A stretch of DNA of 63,202 nt from Gracilariopsis chorda (taxonomy: Eukaryota > Rhodophyta > Florideophyceae > Gracilariales > Gracilariaceae): assembly GCA_003194525.1 (NCBI GenBank), contig NBIV01000396.1, positions 1 to 63,202 of the forward strand. Direction: 5' to 3'. Each line of letters begins with the position of its first letter. The first letter of the stretch is position 1. The translations under genes were made by a program, and so were the position numbers. Of this stretch, positions 1 to 12,470 are shown piece by piece. The notes beneath the pieces were generated by a model. That model saw only the letters and a list, made by a program, of their open reading frames with translations. It was not told the DNA's origin and did not search any database.

Positions 1-405
1 GGGGTTAACGTGTTCACTCAATCTGCACTTCTTTCCTTTGCACTCTGGTTCCCAGCTCCTTCAGCTTGTACACAACCAGAATATATGTGCGAACGTCATC
101 ACCCGCTAAAGAGTCTCCCTCAAGAGGAAAAAAGTAGCTTAGAGCCAATTCCAGTGATGACCAGGGAGAGCTCGAGCGAAGCTGTGACGAGTATGGCATT
201 CCTCGTGGCTTCGTGGAGTTGCTTCTCAGTAACTAACTTGGCTTCGTCGGTTGGAATGGTGCGACGGCTTGACCTTGAATTGTGAAACACGCTTTGGAAA
301 CAGACGTTCAGCTACACAAATAGAGCAGGATGGAACACAATCACACACAAAACTGAGCATACTGTACAAATTTAATAATTGAAACCCTTCGGTTTACTTT
401 TCTTT

Positions 406-705
406 CTAATCGACGCGACAAGGCAGAGCACATGAACAGCCTCTCTTGCTGGCCTTTCTATTGTGCTTCTTTGGTTTCCTCGCGCGTTTCGCTCTGAGCC
501 TCTCCTTGTTGCCTTCATTTCTTATGGCCAGCGGCCTTTCAGGGCTCATAGAGAGCCCCTCAAGAGCTCTAGTCACGCTGGACATCCGCAACTCCGCCCA
601 GTCTTGCGGCGTGCGTAGATCGTACCGCCGGCGCTCCGGGCTTGTGAGGCATATCCCGTTGCGACCCCGTTGAACCGAATGATCAAACGCTCCGGAATGT
701 GCATC
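406..705 (-). pseudogene. 99-aa basic protein gene, frameshifted copy (unit A)
   Basis: This is the counterpart of the intact genes at 44591-44890 and 16963-17262. It starts at an ATG on the minus strand at 705 and ends with the Lys/Arg-rich tail and a Cys-x-Cys pair near 406. One T is missing near base 650 compared with the right copy (GGTCATAT there, GGCATAT here), so the reading frame breaks after about 18 codons. The downstream half remains open in the shifted frame. I infer a recent loss of function by a single deletion, since the rest is almost identical to the intact copy. The protein family is not one I recognise. Confidence 0.6.
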
Positions 706-1516
706 GTGGGAGCCTCGGTGTGTATCGAAACTGAACAGATATGAAATATGAAGCCTTTAGATTCCCGCAGCGAAAACGGGGAAAAGGAAAAATGAGATGT
801 TCCTGGTACACTTGAGGAAGTGAAGCAAGGGCGCAGGAGTGTGTTTGGAGAAGGAGATTGTGAGACATCGGCAAGGGAACCTGGGAAGGAAAGGCTTAAG
901 TACTTTCTGAATTGTCCCACGACGCTCAAAACGAGCCCTCTCCCAATCCATAATATTGGCGTTCTAGAGTAAACACCTTGAAGCTATGCACTTGAAATGT
1001 AACTCTCCCGTTTTCAGCAACGTCTGTACTCACGTATTCCTCTTCGGGAGGAACATGTTGTTGGTTTCAATCCCTCTTTCATGATTCAAAACGCCGGAAC
1101 ACTGCGATTTACACGCGGGGGAAAGCAGTTCCAGCTAGCATACATTTCGAACTCATCAATTCACCAATCTACAAAGCATTCTCATCCACGTTCACAGTGA
1201 TTTCGATTCGAGGCATTCCCGTAACAAATTGCACGTCTTGAACGAAGAAGATGAGGTGTCGAACGGCGTATGGCTTTTCATCGATACACGTGGTGCGTTC
1301 GATGATAGCGTTGCCTCATTTGATTACTCTTCTCATGATAATGCACCAGACGGGTTGATGAATGAAGAAGGTTGCGGGATGCAACCAATCGAGAGCTGAA
1401 GTGCACCTTTCTTAGGTGACGGAGGCCTCTCCGTTCCCGATTCAAGGGCACAGAACGCCGCCAGCTGCGCATCTTTTGTTGTCGTGGAAGCCCTTCTCTA
1501 TCAACGCGCATCCACA

Positions 1517-1653
1517 CGCGCCGTGGTCCCCTCCAGTTCTATTTCAAGTGCATCCTCCTCATCGCCAGTTCGTTTTTCTCCCTTCCACCATCTCGCTATA
1601 CAATCCCATCCCGTTGCTTCAATTTGACACCAGGCCGCCTGCTAAAACTGGAG
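1517..1653 (+). promoter_or_regulatory. Conserved 5' leader of family gene A
   Basis: The core GCGCCGTGGTC...TATTTCAA (1517-1547) recurs upstream of C (18037), D (21119), E (38206) and F (45703), in every case about 110-140 bp before the start codon and followed by a pyrimidine-rich stretch. Conservation is stronger than in parts of the coding region. I infer a transcribed leader or core promoter element. Confidence 0.5.
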
Positions 1654-2460
1654 ATGAATCTTGAAGAAGGTTCTACGAACATCTGCTCCATCCCCTCTGT
1701 CACACTGCTGAGTCGCAAGCGGCCACGAGTCAACATGCCCAAAGACAATCTACGGCTCTCATCCCCCTCTATTTGGGCATCGCGAACTTCCTCGAGAAGC
1801 GCCGCATTGTCCTCCCAGCTGCCGCAAAAAGGTGGATGCGGCCGATGAGGGTATCCGTAGTCCTGCCTACCTTGCTCTCTCGTCCCAGATGCTTCTCAAT
1901 GCCTCCACACGTCACAGTTACCGGTTTTTCGCCGCATCCATGCACGACGCCAGCCTCAGTACCTGCGACGGCAAATTGTGGCATAGCAAGGGACAGACAA
2001 ACGGTTCCCGATTCGTTATCAAGTCCGCAGGCTCCGGCGTTGCACACGATACCGGCCTGTAGATCGGCTAATGATGTACCGGCACCGATGATGATGGTCC
2101 GACGCTTGCACAAAGTCCCTATGTGGATCGCACCACCTTCCCGCATCTCGGCTCCGGCAACTCACCATCGATGAGTATGCCACAGATTCCCAGTCGAGCT
2201 GTGCGAGCCACTGTGAAATATCCTGGTATTCGGCTTAAGCTCGAGGATCGTCATTCCCACATATTGCTGTTCGCCGTCAAGGCCGACGAGGCTTTTTTCT
2301 TGGTTGCGTGATGATCCCGAACATCAGTTTGCTAGCGCGTTGAACACTTCTCCAACCGCTCCTCGGACCAGCCCTCCAAACGGAATTCCTGTGCTCAGGC
2401 CATCACTCACAGCGCTCCAACCTGATCTCCAAACCCTCCGTCACTTTCAGTAGGTCCATG
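1654..2460 (+). pseudogene. Pro/Ser-rich family gene, member A (broken)
   Basis: The start ATG at 1654 sits in the family context CTGGAGATGAA shared with C and F. The first frame gives 64 residues with a basic patch SRKRPRVNMPKD, a likely nuclear localisation signal, and stops at 1848. The homology to member C continues downstream in another frame (about 1773-2174), where the line SPHPCTTP...DSLSSPQ matches C. Member F keeps this second frame open to 46579; here it stops at 2174 because of a local rearrangement near 2150-2190. Either an unrecognised intron or a frameshift joins the two frames. I favour a pseudogene, because the offset between frames differs between A/F and C. No TQT motif or SIM tail is visible. 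Confidence 0.5.
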
Positions 2461-2789
2461 TAGGTCTAGGCGTGTAAATGCACAATGACGACCAGGCTCT
2501 CAGTCCACGGGAATTTCAACGGTACGGAAACGTTACGAAGTACACACAGAATTTCCTCATGATGACTACACTTGTACTTCGTTGCCGCACCGCAACAAGC
2601 TTTCAGAGGCGATGCGGTGCTGTTGAGAGTTTGGCCCTATTAGAATATTCTAGACGATTAGACTATAATTACTCATGCACCCACGATACATCACCACGGG
2701 TAGATGGGCGTTCGTTACCAAGTATAAGGGTTTACGTTTCCGCCGCAGATCCCTGCCCCTCCTAGCATCACTTCTATACGCCGGCTTCG

Positions 2790-5630
2790 TATACTTCAGC
2801 ACACGCACCAATCTCCATTCATGTCCCAAGTCCACGAGACCACCAATGTCTCGACGAGCGCAACCCCACAACCCCTTTCCCGGCTGGACTCTTACCCAGC
2901 GCCCGTGAACAATGGGCCTCCACGGACGCCAATCTCTTCCTAGCACTGATCACCAACCTGGCTTCGCGAGCTACGCAAACTACCTGCGTGAGTGCGGATC
3001 GGTTCTTCCGCCGAACGAATGCCTCGTACTTGCTCGCCAACGCCTTGACAGATTCGACTGGGACCTTGAGAAAATCCGAAGCGTGTTGGACACATTTTCA
3101 ACCGCGGCCGTACGGATGGAATGCTAGCCACGTTCATCCAAGTTCGTTGCTCCGCTCACGTGCACAAGCGATGCAGCCACTGCAAAAACTCGACTACGCA
3201 GAAATGGGGAACCATTTCCTTGCCCCCATGTATGTCAAGTCCGCGGCATGCAACCAGATCACGCTTACTGACTTCCTTGAGCGTAAACAGTTCTTGTCCA
3301 CAAACATGATGATGATGATCCCGCTCTCCACCATGAAGATCCTCCAGCTCCCTATCATGGCACACCAATTCTGGTTGGCGAGGTGGGTATTCTCGCAAGA
3401 TGGAGAATTCGACCTCGTGCAGAGCACCTCTCGCTATCCTTAACGAGTGCTCCGGTGCACTGCTCCGGAGCCAAGCCAGCGATTCGGGGCCATGCCATCA
3501 CTGCCTTCGAGAAAGTTCACCTCATGCTCGATGTCGTCGAGAAAGAATTCAACAGCCCGGACGACTCTAGCCATTCCGAAAACGAGCCGCCAGGCTTCGC
3601 CCAGCTGATGCCACACGGCATAGATGACTGTGATCATGAAACGCTTAAGATCGCGCAATATCGTCCGTACGACTTTGTAGGGCTTACCTATGAAAAGTTT
3701 GGCAAAACAGGTAGTAACAACGTCTAGTTTTTAGTAACACAACAGTATCCAGGGACGGGGTTTCACTCGTCCGCAATAGCTCTGCCCTTCTCTCTATTGC
3801 CCCTAACAAGTGGGCAGACAAAGTACCCGCTTAAATACGCATAGTGAACCAAGGCGCAATGGAACGCACACTAGCCAAGCGATTGTACAGACAAGCGCAG
3901 TATCGAAGTACACTAACTACATTATTGGATGTACCAAGATTATCGGCGGCGGGAGCAATAACGATACTTAACTTTCACATTACCACCTATATGTTGTACT
4001 CCACCCGGAAACGGTGTCGTCTGATGAGGCGTGGCCTGGATTCCACACCCTGAAAACGGTTAAGCTGTACCGTCGTACCAATTGCAGTCTCATGTCTCAT
4101 CTAGATGAACGGCGGCTGAAGGATTCTTACATTCGGACAATGGTCCCGGTCGAGCTACCGCACTGTATTGTCTCTCATGCGGAGAACATTCGCTGTGCGA
4201 TCTCGACGGCTTACAACATCGGCTCCATCATCAACGGTCCGTCGGATCCAAGTTATGTTGCTGAGGCGGTGCGGTCTGCTCTCGAATGGATTCGTGAGTG
4301 GAACGAAGGGGGACGCTGCCGAGAAGCTTGACAAGATCTTCACTCACTACATGCCATTGCTGATCCAGACAGAGAACATCGTGTCGCAGGACGACCGAGC
4401 GCAACTCGAGGTGCAAACCCCCGTAGTGTCGATATTCATCTCAATGATCTTGCACTCTGATGACCCGGAGGATGAATGGGCTGTCCACGACCGCGCGATC
4501 TACCGTCTAAAAAGTGATGAGTTCGAACCACACCACACGCGTAGTAGCTTTCAAGAAGCTTGCTGAAGTGCTAGACGAGCCTGAGGTGGATGTCCATCTG
4601 GGAGAGTTCCGCAGAGAGTGCGCACCATGCGCTTTCTTAGTTCCAAATGACAACATGACGTACCGTCTGCCACCGGAGGCTTACGGTTTGGATGGGACAT
4701 TGCTCGGGTATGACTATACGTACACTAATGGCACCTCTGGAATTATTTTTTATCGATGATGACACTGACGGCGAAGGACGAGCCAGAGTCAAGCGCCCCC
4801 CCGTTGATTTATCGGCGGAGAACGCAGGCATTGTTGATCGAAGATGAACAAAATGGAATAGAAGAGACCGGCAGAGCTCTGGAAGTGACGTTGTCAATAA
4901 CCTCGCAGACCAGATTAATGGCGATCGGAGTAATCAGATCACATACTTGGGAGGAGAACAATACGCTCGCGACGCATGCAGCGCCAAGTCTACCGACTTG
5001 TTCAGCGCTAGACGACGACCGCTACGCAGAATGTATTGCAGTGAAGCGTATGCAGACAAATTCGATTTCCGAGTGTTCTGAACGAAAGTGGTGTTCGAAG
5101 CGCGCGTCATACGCGGCGATCTATCAAGCGTCATAGTGCATGTGCGTCTCGAAAAGATGGCATTCAAAACGCGACGGTTGATGCTGCGAAAGGCGTTTGG
5201 TTTCCGGACCACGAGACGATGGTTCTGCGTCATACAACTCGCAAACCTGGTGACTTCTACCCGGCTCTCGAGTGCTCGGCTTTCAGGATGTCTCTGTGGA
5301 GAACTTAATCATTCACGAGCATTCCCTGTCCCACTCGCACCAGTCTTCAACTGCTACTCGGCGGGTTTTGCGGCCTGGCGTCCCGCAAGGTGGATTCTAT
5401 GTGCAATCTACACCGGTATCGTCAAAGTTTCGGTGAATTCGCCAGTTAGTTTTATACCTCAAGCGCTGCGCTCGGATAGCGAGGACGCCATACAGGTGAC
5501 ATGTTCGCTGAGCCGGGAGTGGCAGGCGCAATGGGTGTGCTTGTGCCAAAATCCAGGAGAGCGGCGGTCGAGAATAGGAGGGAAGAGATTGGATTCAGAT
5601 GAAGCTACAGACTTTAGCTTTGAACTCTAG
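2790..5630 (+). pseudogene. Shattered unrecognised protein-coding gene
   Basis: Several adjacent plus-strand open stretches read like one protein broken by frameshifts. The clearest part is 3860-4760: a helical segment (HAENIRCAISTAYNIG, 4171-4218) passes into another frame at a run of five G near 4307, then into a third near 4540 (LAEVLDEPEVDVHLGEFRRE). Earlier pieces lie at 2900-3120 and 3500-3727, and later ones up to about 5600. No catalytic or binding motif is recognisable to me. The frames change at least five times, so it cannot be expressed as is. The stretch has amino-acid usage unlike the antisense frames and unlike the neighbouring Pro/Ser-rich family. It could be the relic of a transposon gene or of a host gene. 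Confidence 0.4.
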
Positions 5631-6689
5631 CCTCCTGACCAAGAGCTCAAGAGGTGGTCGAGGGAGGGGAGACATTTCTTGAACTATCCACGGAGCTTCT
5701 GCTCGTAAAACTGGAGTGCGTTCTGGGAGGTCTCCGCTGTAGGGCGCGACGATGGAAATCCCTGACCCTCGGCGGTTCTTCAAAGGGGCAGTAAAAATAC
5801 TTGCGGGCATTTCTTTAGGATGGCTTCTGATGAAAGAGGGTACGGGAGGCTAACTAGGATCTTTTCATAGTATGCAGGGATCGAAGTGCAACAAACAATC
5901 ACAAGGTCCGGAAAAATCAGAAAAGTTAGTGGAGGCGTAGATTTGCCAGAGCTACACCTTACCAGGGCTTTTGTATGTGCAACTAAACTTCACGGACTGT
6001 ACCAGTTGGCAGTTCAGTTGCTTTTCATCTGCATCCAGGCGCCTGATTAATGCTGCAGGCGGAGCACTGTGGTATATCTTGAGCACTTGTGCATACAAGT
6101 TGGAGATTCCTGAAAACATAAGTTGTGCGTGTACTCAAATACACATTCGGGGATAGCTTTGTGTATCATGAAATGTGAACTCGCACAGAAAAGACAAGTA
6201 CAAAAATAGGACCACACCACTTTTACACCATGTAATATCCATGATGGTGCGTTGTTTAGACTGATAAACACCGATGCCGTTTGTCATAGTACCATCTTTA
6301 CCAAAACACTTCATTACGGCTTAACAGTGCCAAATCTAAGTGTTCATGAAGCCTCTTTCCCTTATCATTTACGCTGAACACTCCGACAGAGAGGAAAGAG
6401 GGAAAAGCCATCGCTGGAGGAGGCGGTTGGGGCTGTTAGTGAAACGTTCCAGCTTGGGGAGAAAAAGTGAAGGAGATGGATGGATCAGGGTGGAAGAAGG
6501 GTAATGAAGATGGTACAGCAACAGAGCCAGTCGGGAAATGATAAATGTGCACTCTACACAATCAACCTCGTCCGTGCTGAAGGATGGTAGAAAACGGTGA
6601 TTTGTGCATGCACAAAAGCTATTTTGATTGATGGGAGAACGGTATGTGTATGCACATGTTGTGCATTTATGTTCTTAAGAATCTCTCAG
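5631..6689. other. Spacer, nothing recognised
   Basis: Only short open frames without protein-like composition, and no repeat that I can match elsewhere in the window. The run is A/T-rich with some TG-rich tracts near 6590-6670. Confidence 0.5.
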
Positions 6690-7443
6690 TATCTCTAACC
6701 GAACTTTAATCGCCATGTACTCCCATGGTGCCCATCTGGTGATAGCAAATTTGCTATGATTCAAGTGTATCTCTTCCACACACACTCTTCTACTCACTAC
6801 TCGGAAATTGCGTCAGATGGAAAAACTTTTTAATGCTTAAAGCAAGTTCTCTTCAAGGATTAGAAAATGCGTTTTGAGATATGCAGGTGTAGGTGTAGAC
6901 ACTCACAGCCCTATCTCTGAAGAGGCTTACGAGCTGAGTAAAGAGAAGGTGTGTGATATATATTTCTTCGTACCTGTTCTGTCAAGCTTCATCTCTATGA
7001 ATCCGATTCGGTGTAGTAGGGAGACAGAGAACCGCAAATGATAAGAATCAAATCATGGTTAGAACAGTGATATCTGGATCTATCTGTCGCTCTAGATGTG
7101 CGGCCAAGAGCTTTTCAAGCGTTACAACTATTTCTGCAATTTCCTTTCTAGCAAGACACCAAACGAAGAATCTCCTTCGGCTCAGAGAACACTCTACACT
7201 ACACCGTGGTCGCGATGGATAGCTTGCACGAGCGAAACGTTTGCGTGACATGTAGTAAGCGGCCGTTGTTGGCGCCCATTCGTGAGTCGATACCGAGTTG
7301 GGAAACAGAAGGAATGCAGTTTTTGGCTGATAGAGCGTACCAAAAGAACTTTGCACTTGCTGTCGTTATGAAACCGAACGGAAAGGAAGGGGCTGACTCG
7401 GATTATCAGCAAGTACAAGCTCGCAATCTAAAGACAAACACAA
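6690..7443. repeat. Inverted repeat, left arm (mate at 13118-13858)
   Basis: Reverse complement of 13118-13858 at roughly 90 percent identity, with small indels. The arms flank 5.67 kb. The right arm is the upstream region of family gene B, and part of it (TTGAATCATAGCAA and surroundings) is also upstream of gene G near 47410. This arm is therefore an orphan, inverted copy of a B-type upstream module. A reading frame around 7206-7320 (DSLHERN...ETE) is shared between the arms, but nearby single-base indels do not preserve it, so I do not call it a gene. Confidence 0.85.
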
Positions 7444-7713
7444 ACATATTTCCATTTGCACTTGATCCCGGATGTTGGAAAATAGTTAGCTCCGATGCCT
7501 TACAGAACCAGTCTATTGCAAAACCGTGTACAGATATGTGATGTTTAGCGCACAACGCATGTGGGGTGCTTTACAGTAGAAAAAAAAGTGGCCAAAAAAA
7601 AGGTCGGAACAACCGAACCAGTACCTTGCGGCACCGGCTCAGTTGCCCCCGACCACCCAGTGAACACCCGCGAGGGGCATTCTCTGGTAGCACAAACGGA
7701 CCAAAGCTCCGAC

Positions 7714-8313
7714 TCACACCACGCAAAGCGCAGCATGTGTCAGAACCCGGTCCCCACCGCTGTCGCACGACAGTCGGAGACGCCGTTGGAGGACGACCGA
7801 CCTGTAATGGGCCTTCATCTCCGACACACGGTCCAGATACGGCTGCATCCAGGACCGCAGCCGCTTGACGGGACGGTGGTTCAGGTCTGCGAGAGCAGGG
7901 CGCTTCGCAGACCACCGACGACTGTACGAAATGGTGCCATTTTCACACCGCCGCCGTTTCAGTGCACGCAGCTCCGGCGAGGCCGAAGCTGTGCGCTTGA
8001 TGCCAGGTGCGCGCCAGTCAAGCTCCGAATACCACAGATCATCGAGACAAAACTTGACGTCATCAAAGGGCGACTCATCCAGAGTTCCGCTTTTGATGGG
8101 CGGTTCTCGAGCGTAGCAGTCGACCTCGGCTCTGTCGGTTCCGCTCTCACTGTCGCATGGATCTTTGCGAAAAGATTTCACCCAGGACCATGTCTCTCTC
8201 TTGGGAGTGCCAAGAGAGCGAAGGCACGTCCCAGAACGACAGCGAAACGTCACATGGATCGCACCTCTCCCAAGGAGGGGCACTCGTTGGGTGAAGCGAA
8301 GGGTGGCGCACAC
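7714..8313 (-). CDS. Possible nuclear protein, unrecognised
   Basis: An open frame of about 200 codons on the minus strand with no ATG near its start, so the bounds are uncertain. Its middle is protein-like: an acidic, aromatic segment (FDDVKFCLDDLWYSELDW) is followed by basic clusters ELRALKRRRCE and HRPVKRLRSW that could be nuclear localisation signals. A long open frame on the opposite strand (7561-8451) is richer in Pro, Arg and Gly and reads like a GC-driven shadow. I prefer the minus strand but cannot exclude that neither is a gene. No homolog is visible in the window. It lies in the spacer between the arms of the 6690/13858 inverted repeat. Confidence 0.3.
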   Translation of the reverse strand: MCATLRFTQRVPLLGRGAIHVTFRCRSGTCLRSLGTPKRETWSWVKSFRKDPCDSESGTDRAEVDCYAREPPIKSGTLDESPFDDVKFCLDDLWYSELDWRAPGIKRTASASPELRALKRRRCENGTISYSRRWSAKRPALADLNHRPVKRLRSWMQPYLDRVSEMKAHYRSVVLQRRLRLSCDSGGDRVLTHAALCVV

Positions 8314-8451
8314 CAGGATCAGGTTGAGAGGAAGGCAGGTTGGAACACGAAAGCATTTTGGACACAGGAAAGCAGTTGGGGGTTTCTGTCAAAGACATAC
8401 TGGCGACGAGGGAGTCGCGAAAAGGCTGTAGAGGGTGTTGCCGTGCCTTAA

Positions 8452-11440
8452 GTAGAGATTTAGCACAGGCGCATCTCTTAATTCCAACATACCGCGAGCT
8501 AAGGACGGGAGGCGGTGCTTCTGCAAGAATGAATTAGAAGAAGTGTGGGCATACTCCATACTAACTTTGTCAAGCTGTTTGACAATTTTAGTACTCTTGA
8601 GTCAATAACTTAGATTTTCTTTTCTAAACGTAAGCTGTGTTGAAATTAAGAATGATTGCAAAGATCTCATTAAAGTGAGAGCACAGAAAGCACATACCTG
8701 CAGAGGGTTGTCGTTCGTTCAACTGTTTAAAGTGCCCGCTGTCTGCTCTTGAATAGTTAACGCAAGAAGTCGATCCCGCGCTCAGAAGGTTCCAGTGGAT
8801 GGATGCGGCCTAACGCGGGTGAATCCTTGGCCATTGAAAGCTGAGCGGAGGTGCGATGCTGTAGTTTGTTAGGGACCGTGTTGAAGGGACATCCGTTTGG
8901 CAAATGACACATTGTAGGCTATGCCCTGCGGATTTTTCGCGCCGCGTCGGACTGCCAAGGAATGCTTCTCCACACTGGGAGATTTGAAAATGTTCATTGT
9001 GTGGCCAGTAAGATTATAAGTTATCAGATGTAGGAGTGCAAGTACGAACGCATGGTTCACTGAGTAGGTCATAATGTGGAAACATTGAGAAGCAGTGGCC
9101 TGTATATGGATGACGATATACATCTGGCTAGCGATACGTTCACCCTTGTAGGGCTATGGGCATAGAAAGAGCGCTTAAAGACGGTACGAGTGGGAAGGCG
9201 ATTAAAGATGTAGGTGAAAGAGGAGCAAGTGTGTCAAATGAGATAGTTTACTGAAGGACAAAGAAGAAATGCGTGTTCTATTGAGGAAGATTGCGATAGG
9301 TTGAGGAATGAAGGTTTAGTGCGAGCACTACATGATGTTTGACTGCTCCTACATGCAGTGCTTGTGCTTTCTGTGGCACTGCCTGGTCCACCACTTATTT
9401 GAAGCAAGCGGAAGCAGCGGCTGGATACAACAAATAAGTCGGAGAATTGTCGGGGGATGTTGGTACGAGAAAGTTTGCGCGTCTCTACACAAATCAAGAT
9501 TAATAAGGCGTAGGCTACGAGATCCTTACGAAAGAGACACAGTCGAATATCGCCAACTTGAAGGAGAACCCAAGTTTTGAATGTCAACTGCCCTCTTTGC
9601 AGGTAAGTTTGTGCCTACGTGGCGTATCCAATACAAAGAATGGAGAGACGGCGTTGAAGGTAGTCATTCAGAATACGTTCAAATGAAATTGGTCTCGAAA
9701 GACGTGACACGCCATGCAAAGATTGAGGTACGGACAAGGGTATGAGGATTCTTTCGTTTGTGATCAAAGATGGGTATCGATCTGCAGACAGTGCTTGGCC
9801 TCATAGGAGAAGAGCGTGGCACGCACCCATCCAAAAAGAACGCACCAAATCGAATGATTTGGCTTAGAATAGCGCGTAACTCACTCGGTCACGCTTATCG
9901 ATCCTGAAACGAATAAGAAACGATTTAGACGCAGATTCACCTCTCATTCGTTTTGAGGCTGGAGAAGATCGGCGACAACGGGTTACAGCGAATGGTTGAA
10001 TCGCAGATGGAATTTTATTGGAGCGCAGAGCGGGAGCAGGACTTTGATAGAACTGCGGTGAATCATAACACTTTGAGTTAATGATGGCTTCAGTCGGTCA
10101 GTACAAATTTGAATCGTGGGTGGCAATAACTTCTGAGCCGCTGCGCTATTCCGCGAATTTCTACATAATCCTCAAACATGAATATCGTCTTCGGCTGGCT
10201 TCAACAAAGCAGAAGGATAGTGTTATGGCCGATCGCGTTCCACGTCTTCATTTTGTTCCCCACCCACCCACTCCATTATTTACTTCTAGACTGAATCAAA
10301 GTACTTGTTCTACCGCACTGGAAGTGATACCCGACGAGCTACTGTCGCGCTGAGAAGAATACAATGCAGAACGATGCGCTCCCGACCGCGAAAGAACGCA
10401 TCTGCTCAGACGCAGATGTTTCCGAAACTGATAAAACATCATCGGTTCTGTTTTACACTGTATCTTCTGGCTGACGTTAAGCGGAATAAAAGTTAGGTAG
10501 CTTAGTTTGAAGTTAGCCAAACGAGGATCCTGCTCTGACAGATTCATGGGCTCAGCGAGCTTGGCATCATGCCAAGTCTGCAGAAATCGGTCACTGTAGC
10601 ACAGGTTTCTATGGTAGATATACTCCTTGGGCTGCAAACTTTTCTGAGAGTGTGATATGGGAGAGTTGGATTATGTCTGGTGTTTGTCTTAATGTCGTGT
10701 TGAAGTAAAAATGCGAAACTATTATGCTAGGGAGAGACAAGACGTGGTATGAAAATAAACAGAAGGTACGCCATCGATTAAACATAATCTGGCTCGGTAA
10801 ACCGAACTGCAGACACATCTTGATCAAGCTTGTGTCTTGACTAGTACGGTAACCATTCACCTCCAGTTCACTGTTTGGTCGAGACAAAGAGAGCTTTCCC
10901 ATCCCTTCAGTTGCAGCGCATATGGTTGAGTGTTTTTAACCATGACTGTGATGTTAGTGCAAAGCACTCATAATGATAGAGCAGTGTGTACAGCAGACAC
11001 AAACAGTCGATATGGACGCGGATAAACGACGCATACTTGGTGAGCATGTGTTATATTCTGGACAGCCATCGAAGAGGATTTGGGATATGTTTTCAAATAA
11101 ACTCCGGCACTCTGGAGTTTCAGAAGCTGAGAACGTGAAACAGAGTAACTTGTACTTTATTTCCGAGAATTGGAGACACTAGTGCGAGGCATGCGAAGCG
11201 CTGGGAAGCACACGGGTCATAGATGGGTACGCTAGCAAATGCAGAACCTTCTTGCCCCTACGATGCCGATACAAATCACCCAGAGTCCAACCGCCATATC
11301 GAACTAAACAGCACTACAATCAATCGTTCATATTCTGCAGAGAGTTGCGATTAAAGTGGAACTTCAGATCAATTACAAGCCATCTACACAGAAGACCTAT
11401 AAGGTATGGAAACAACTGACCATAGTTGTCGCACGATGCT
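8452..11440. other. Spacer, no supported gene
   Basis: All open frames here are short and lack recognisable motifs. The longest, on the minus strand at 9234-9587 and on the plus strand at 10973-11182, have no copy elsewhere in the window. I see no terminal repeats or tandem arrays. Confidence 0.45.
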
Positions 11441-12470
11441 GTTCATGCGGCTACGGTGTCTTGCAGTGAACGCATGAAGATTGCGTTTCCAACGCCTAAC
11501 ATCATTGTTGTGTACTGTTGTATTTGACTATCCTCTACAGTCAGCTCATCCGTAGCCATCCACCCACCGTCAAGTGGTCACAACCCCATGACGATGTGGG
11601 AGCAACGACCAAATGATAACTCATTTGATCGCGTCCGTGAAGTGAGGTTGGATACCATACGGTTTTTACAACCCACCCGCCGATGCCGGATGTGCACCAC
11701 GAAGCAGGGCCCGTTTTACAACTTCGTCCAGAAGGAAAGTGTTTTTACAACCAGGTTCCCACACCTGGACCGGGAAGTTTTACAACCAACCTCAAAACCA
11801 TTCATCGCACCCCAGAGAGGACTGTGTGGGAAATGCGTTGGGGCTGTCGTGAAGAGAGCGCAGAGGAGATAGAAATGGTTAGCTAAGAAGAAAAGGATAC
11901 TGGAACAGAAATGGTGAGATAGACAAACGCTGAACTTACGAATGATGGTGGATGGCGTCAAGTTATGGTATTTGGATCGAGCGAGTACCCAATAGACTGC
12001 GGAGCTTACGAGGGCTGCAGCGGCATCCCCTAGCCTCAGCCTCCTTGGATACTGCTCTGGGGCGATCAGATAAAAATAAGCAAAGCTAGGAAATCCACTG
12101 TTAGGACCCCTCCAGAGTTCATTAGACCCCTATACTATACCGTGTAACTTGTGAGAAGTGTAGACGAACGAGAGAAATGAGTGGATTGGTCAGTGTTGCA
12201 AAATGCATCTGGAGAAAAGACAACAGTGAAAACTCGAGTATCAAACACTGGAGCGGAAGCGGAGAATGTTGTGGTTGTGATGGTGTATGGAAAGCTGTAT
12301 AGGGCACTGGGGTGGTAAGGTTGAGAATGAGACTGGGGACGTTGCGACCGACGAAGATGTTGGACAGGGGGTATTTATAGGGAATGAGACCGTCTTATCA
12401 TGAACGAACATATGGGCGAGAGTCAAATGCATTGTGTCTATAATTGCAGGGAACGAGTTATGATCATCAC
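11441..12470. repeat. Inverted duplication, left arm (mate at 41698-42725)
   Basis: The reverse complement of this 1.03-kb block is found at 41698-42725 with about 90 percent identity. Both arms have a TATA-like box reading away on the strand of the right arm, and four copies of TTGTAAAA (here as TTTTACAA near 11664, 11714, 11746 and 11787). The open frames in the block are not kept in phase by the differences between arms, so I treat it as non-coding or as a transcription unit of unknown kind. No target duplication was found. Confidence 0.85.
12366..12380 (-). promoter_or_regulatory. TATA-like box in inverted duplication
   Basis: On the minus strand this reads CCCTATAAATACCCCC. The same box is kept in the mate at 41784-41798. 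Transcription would run towards 11441, over the TTGTAAAA motifs. Confidence 0.4.

Larger units (their letters stand above)
1..2462. repeat. Left copy of 2.4-kb direct repeat (unit A)
   Basis: This segment matches 44182-46616 in the same orientation with scattered substitutions and small indels, the largest a block near 2150-2190 that is absent from the right copy. The match stops after the shared bases AGGTCCATGTA at 2462 and 46616. The left end is cut by the window, so the true repeat may be longer. Each copy carries a minus-strand gene for a 99-aa basic protein and a plus-strand family gene transcribed away from it. I see no terminal inverted repeats or target duplication, so this looks like segmental duplication rather than a simple transposon. 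Confidence 0.9.

Noticed and set aside
1769..2146. Minus-strand frame also open in the right repeat (45952-46365)
   Set aside because: Kept only because the two repeats are nearly identical; it is antisense to the family frame that matches the more distant member C.
7206..7541. Frame shared by the inverted arms (DSLHERN...ETE)
   Set aside because: Both sides of the shared line have single-base indels between arms that do not keep the frame; start codon is GTG.
7561..8451. 296-codon open frame on the plus strand
   Set aside because: Composition follows GC content, and the minus strand over the same bases reads more like a protein; no motif or copy.
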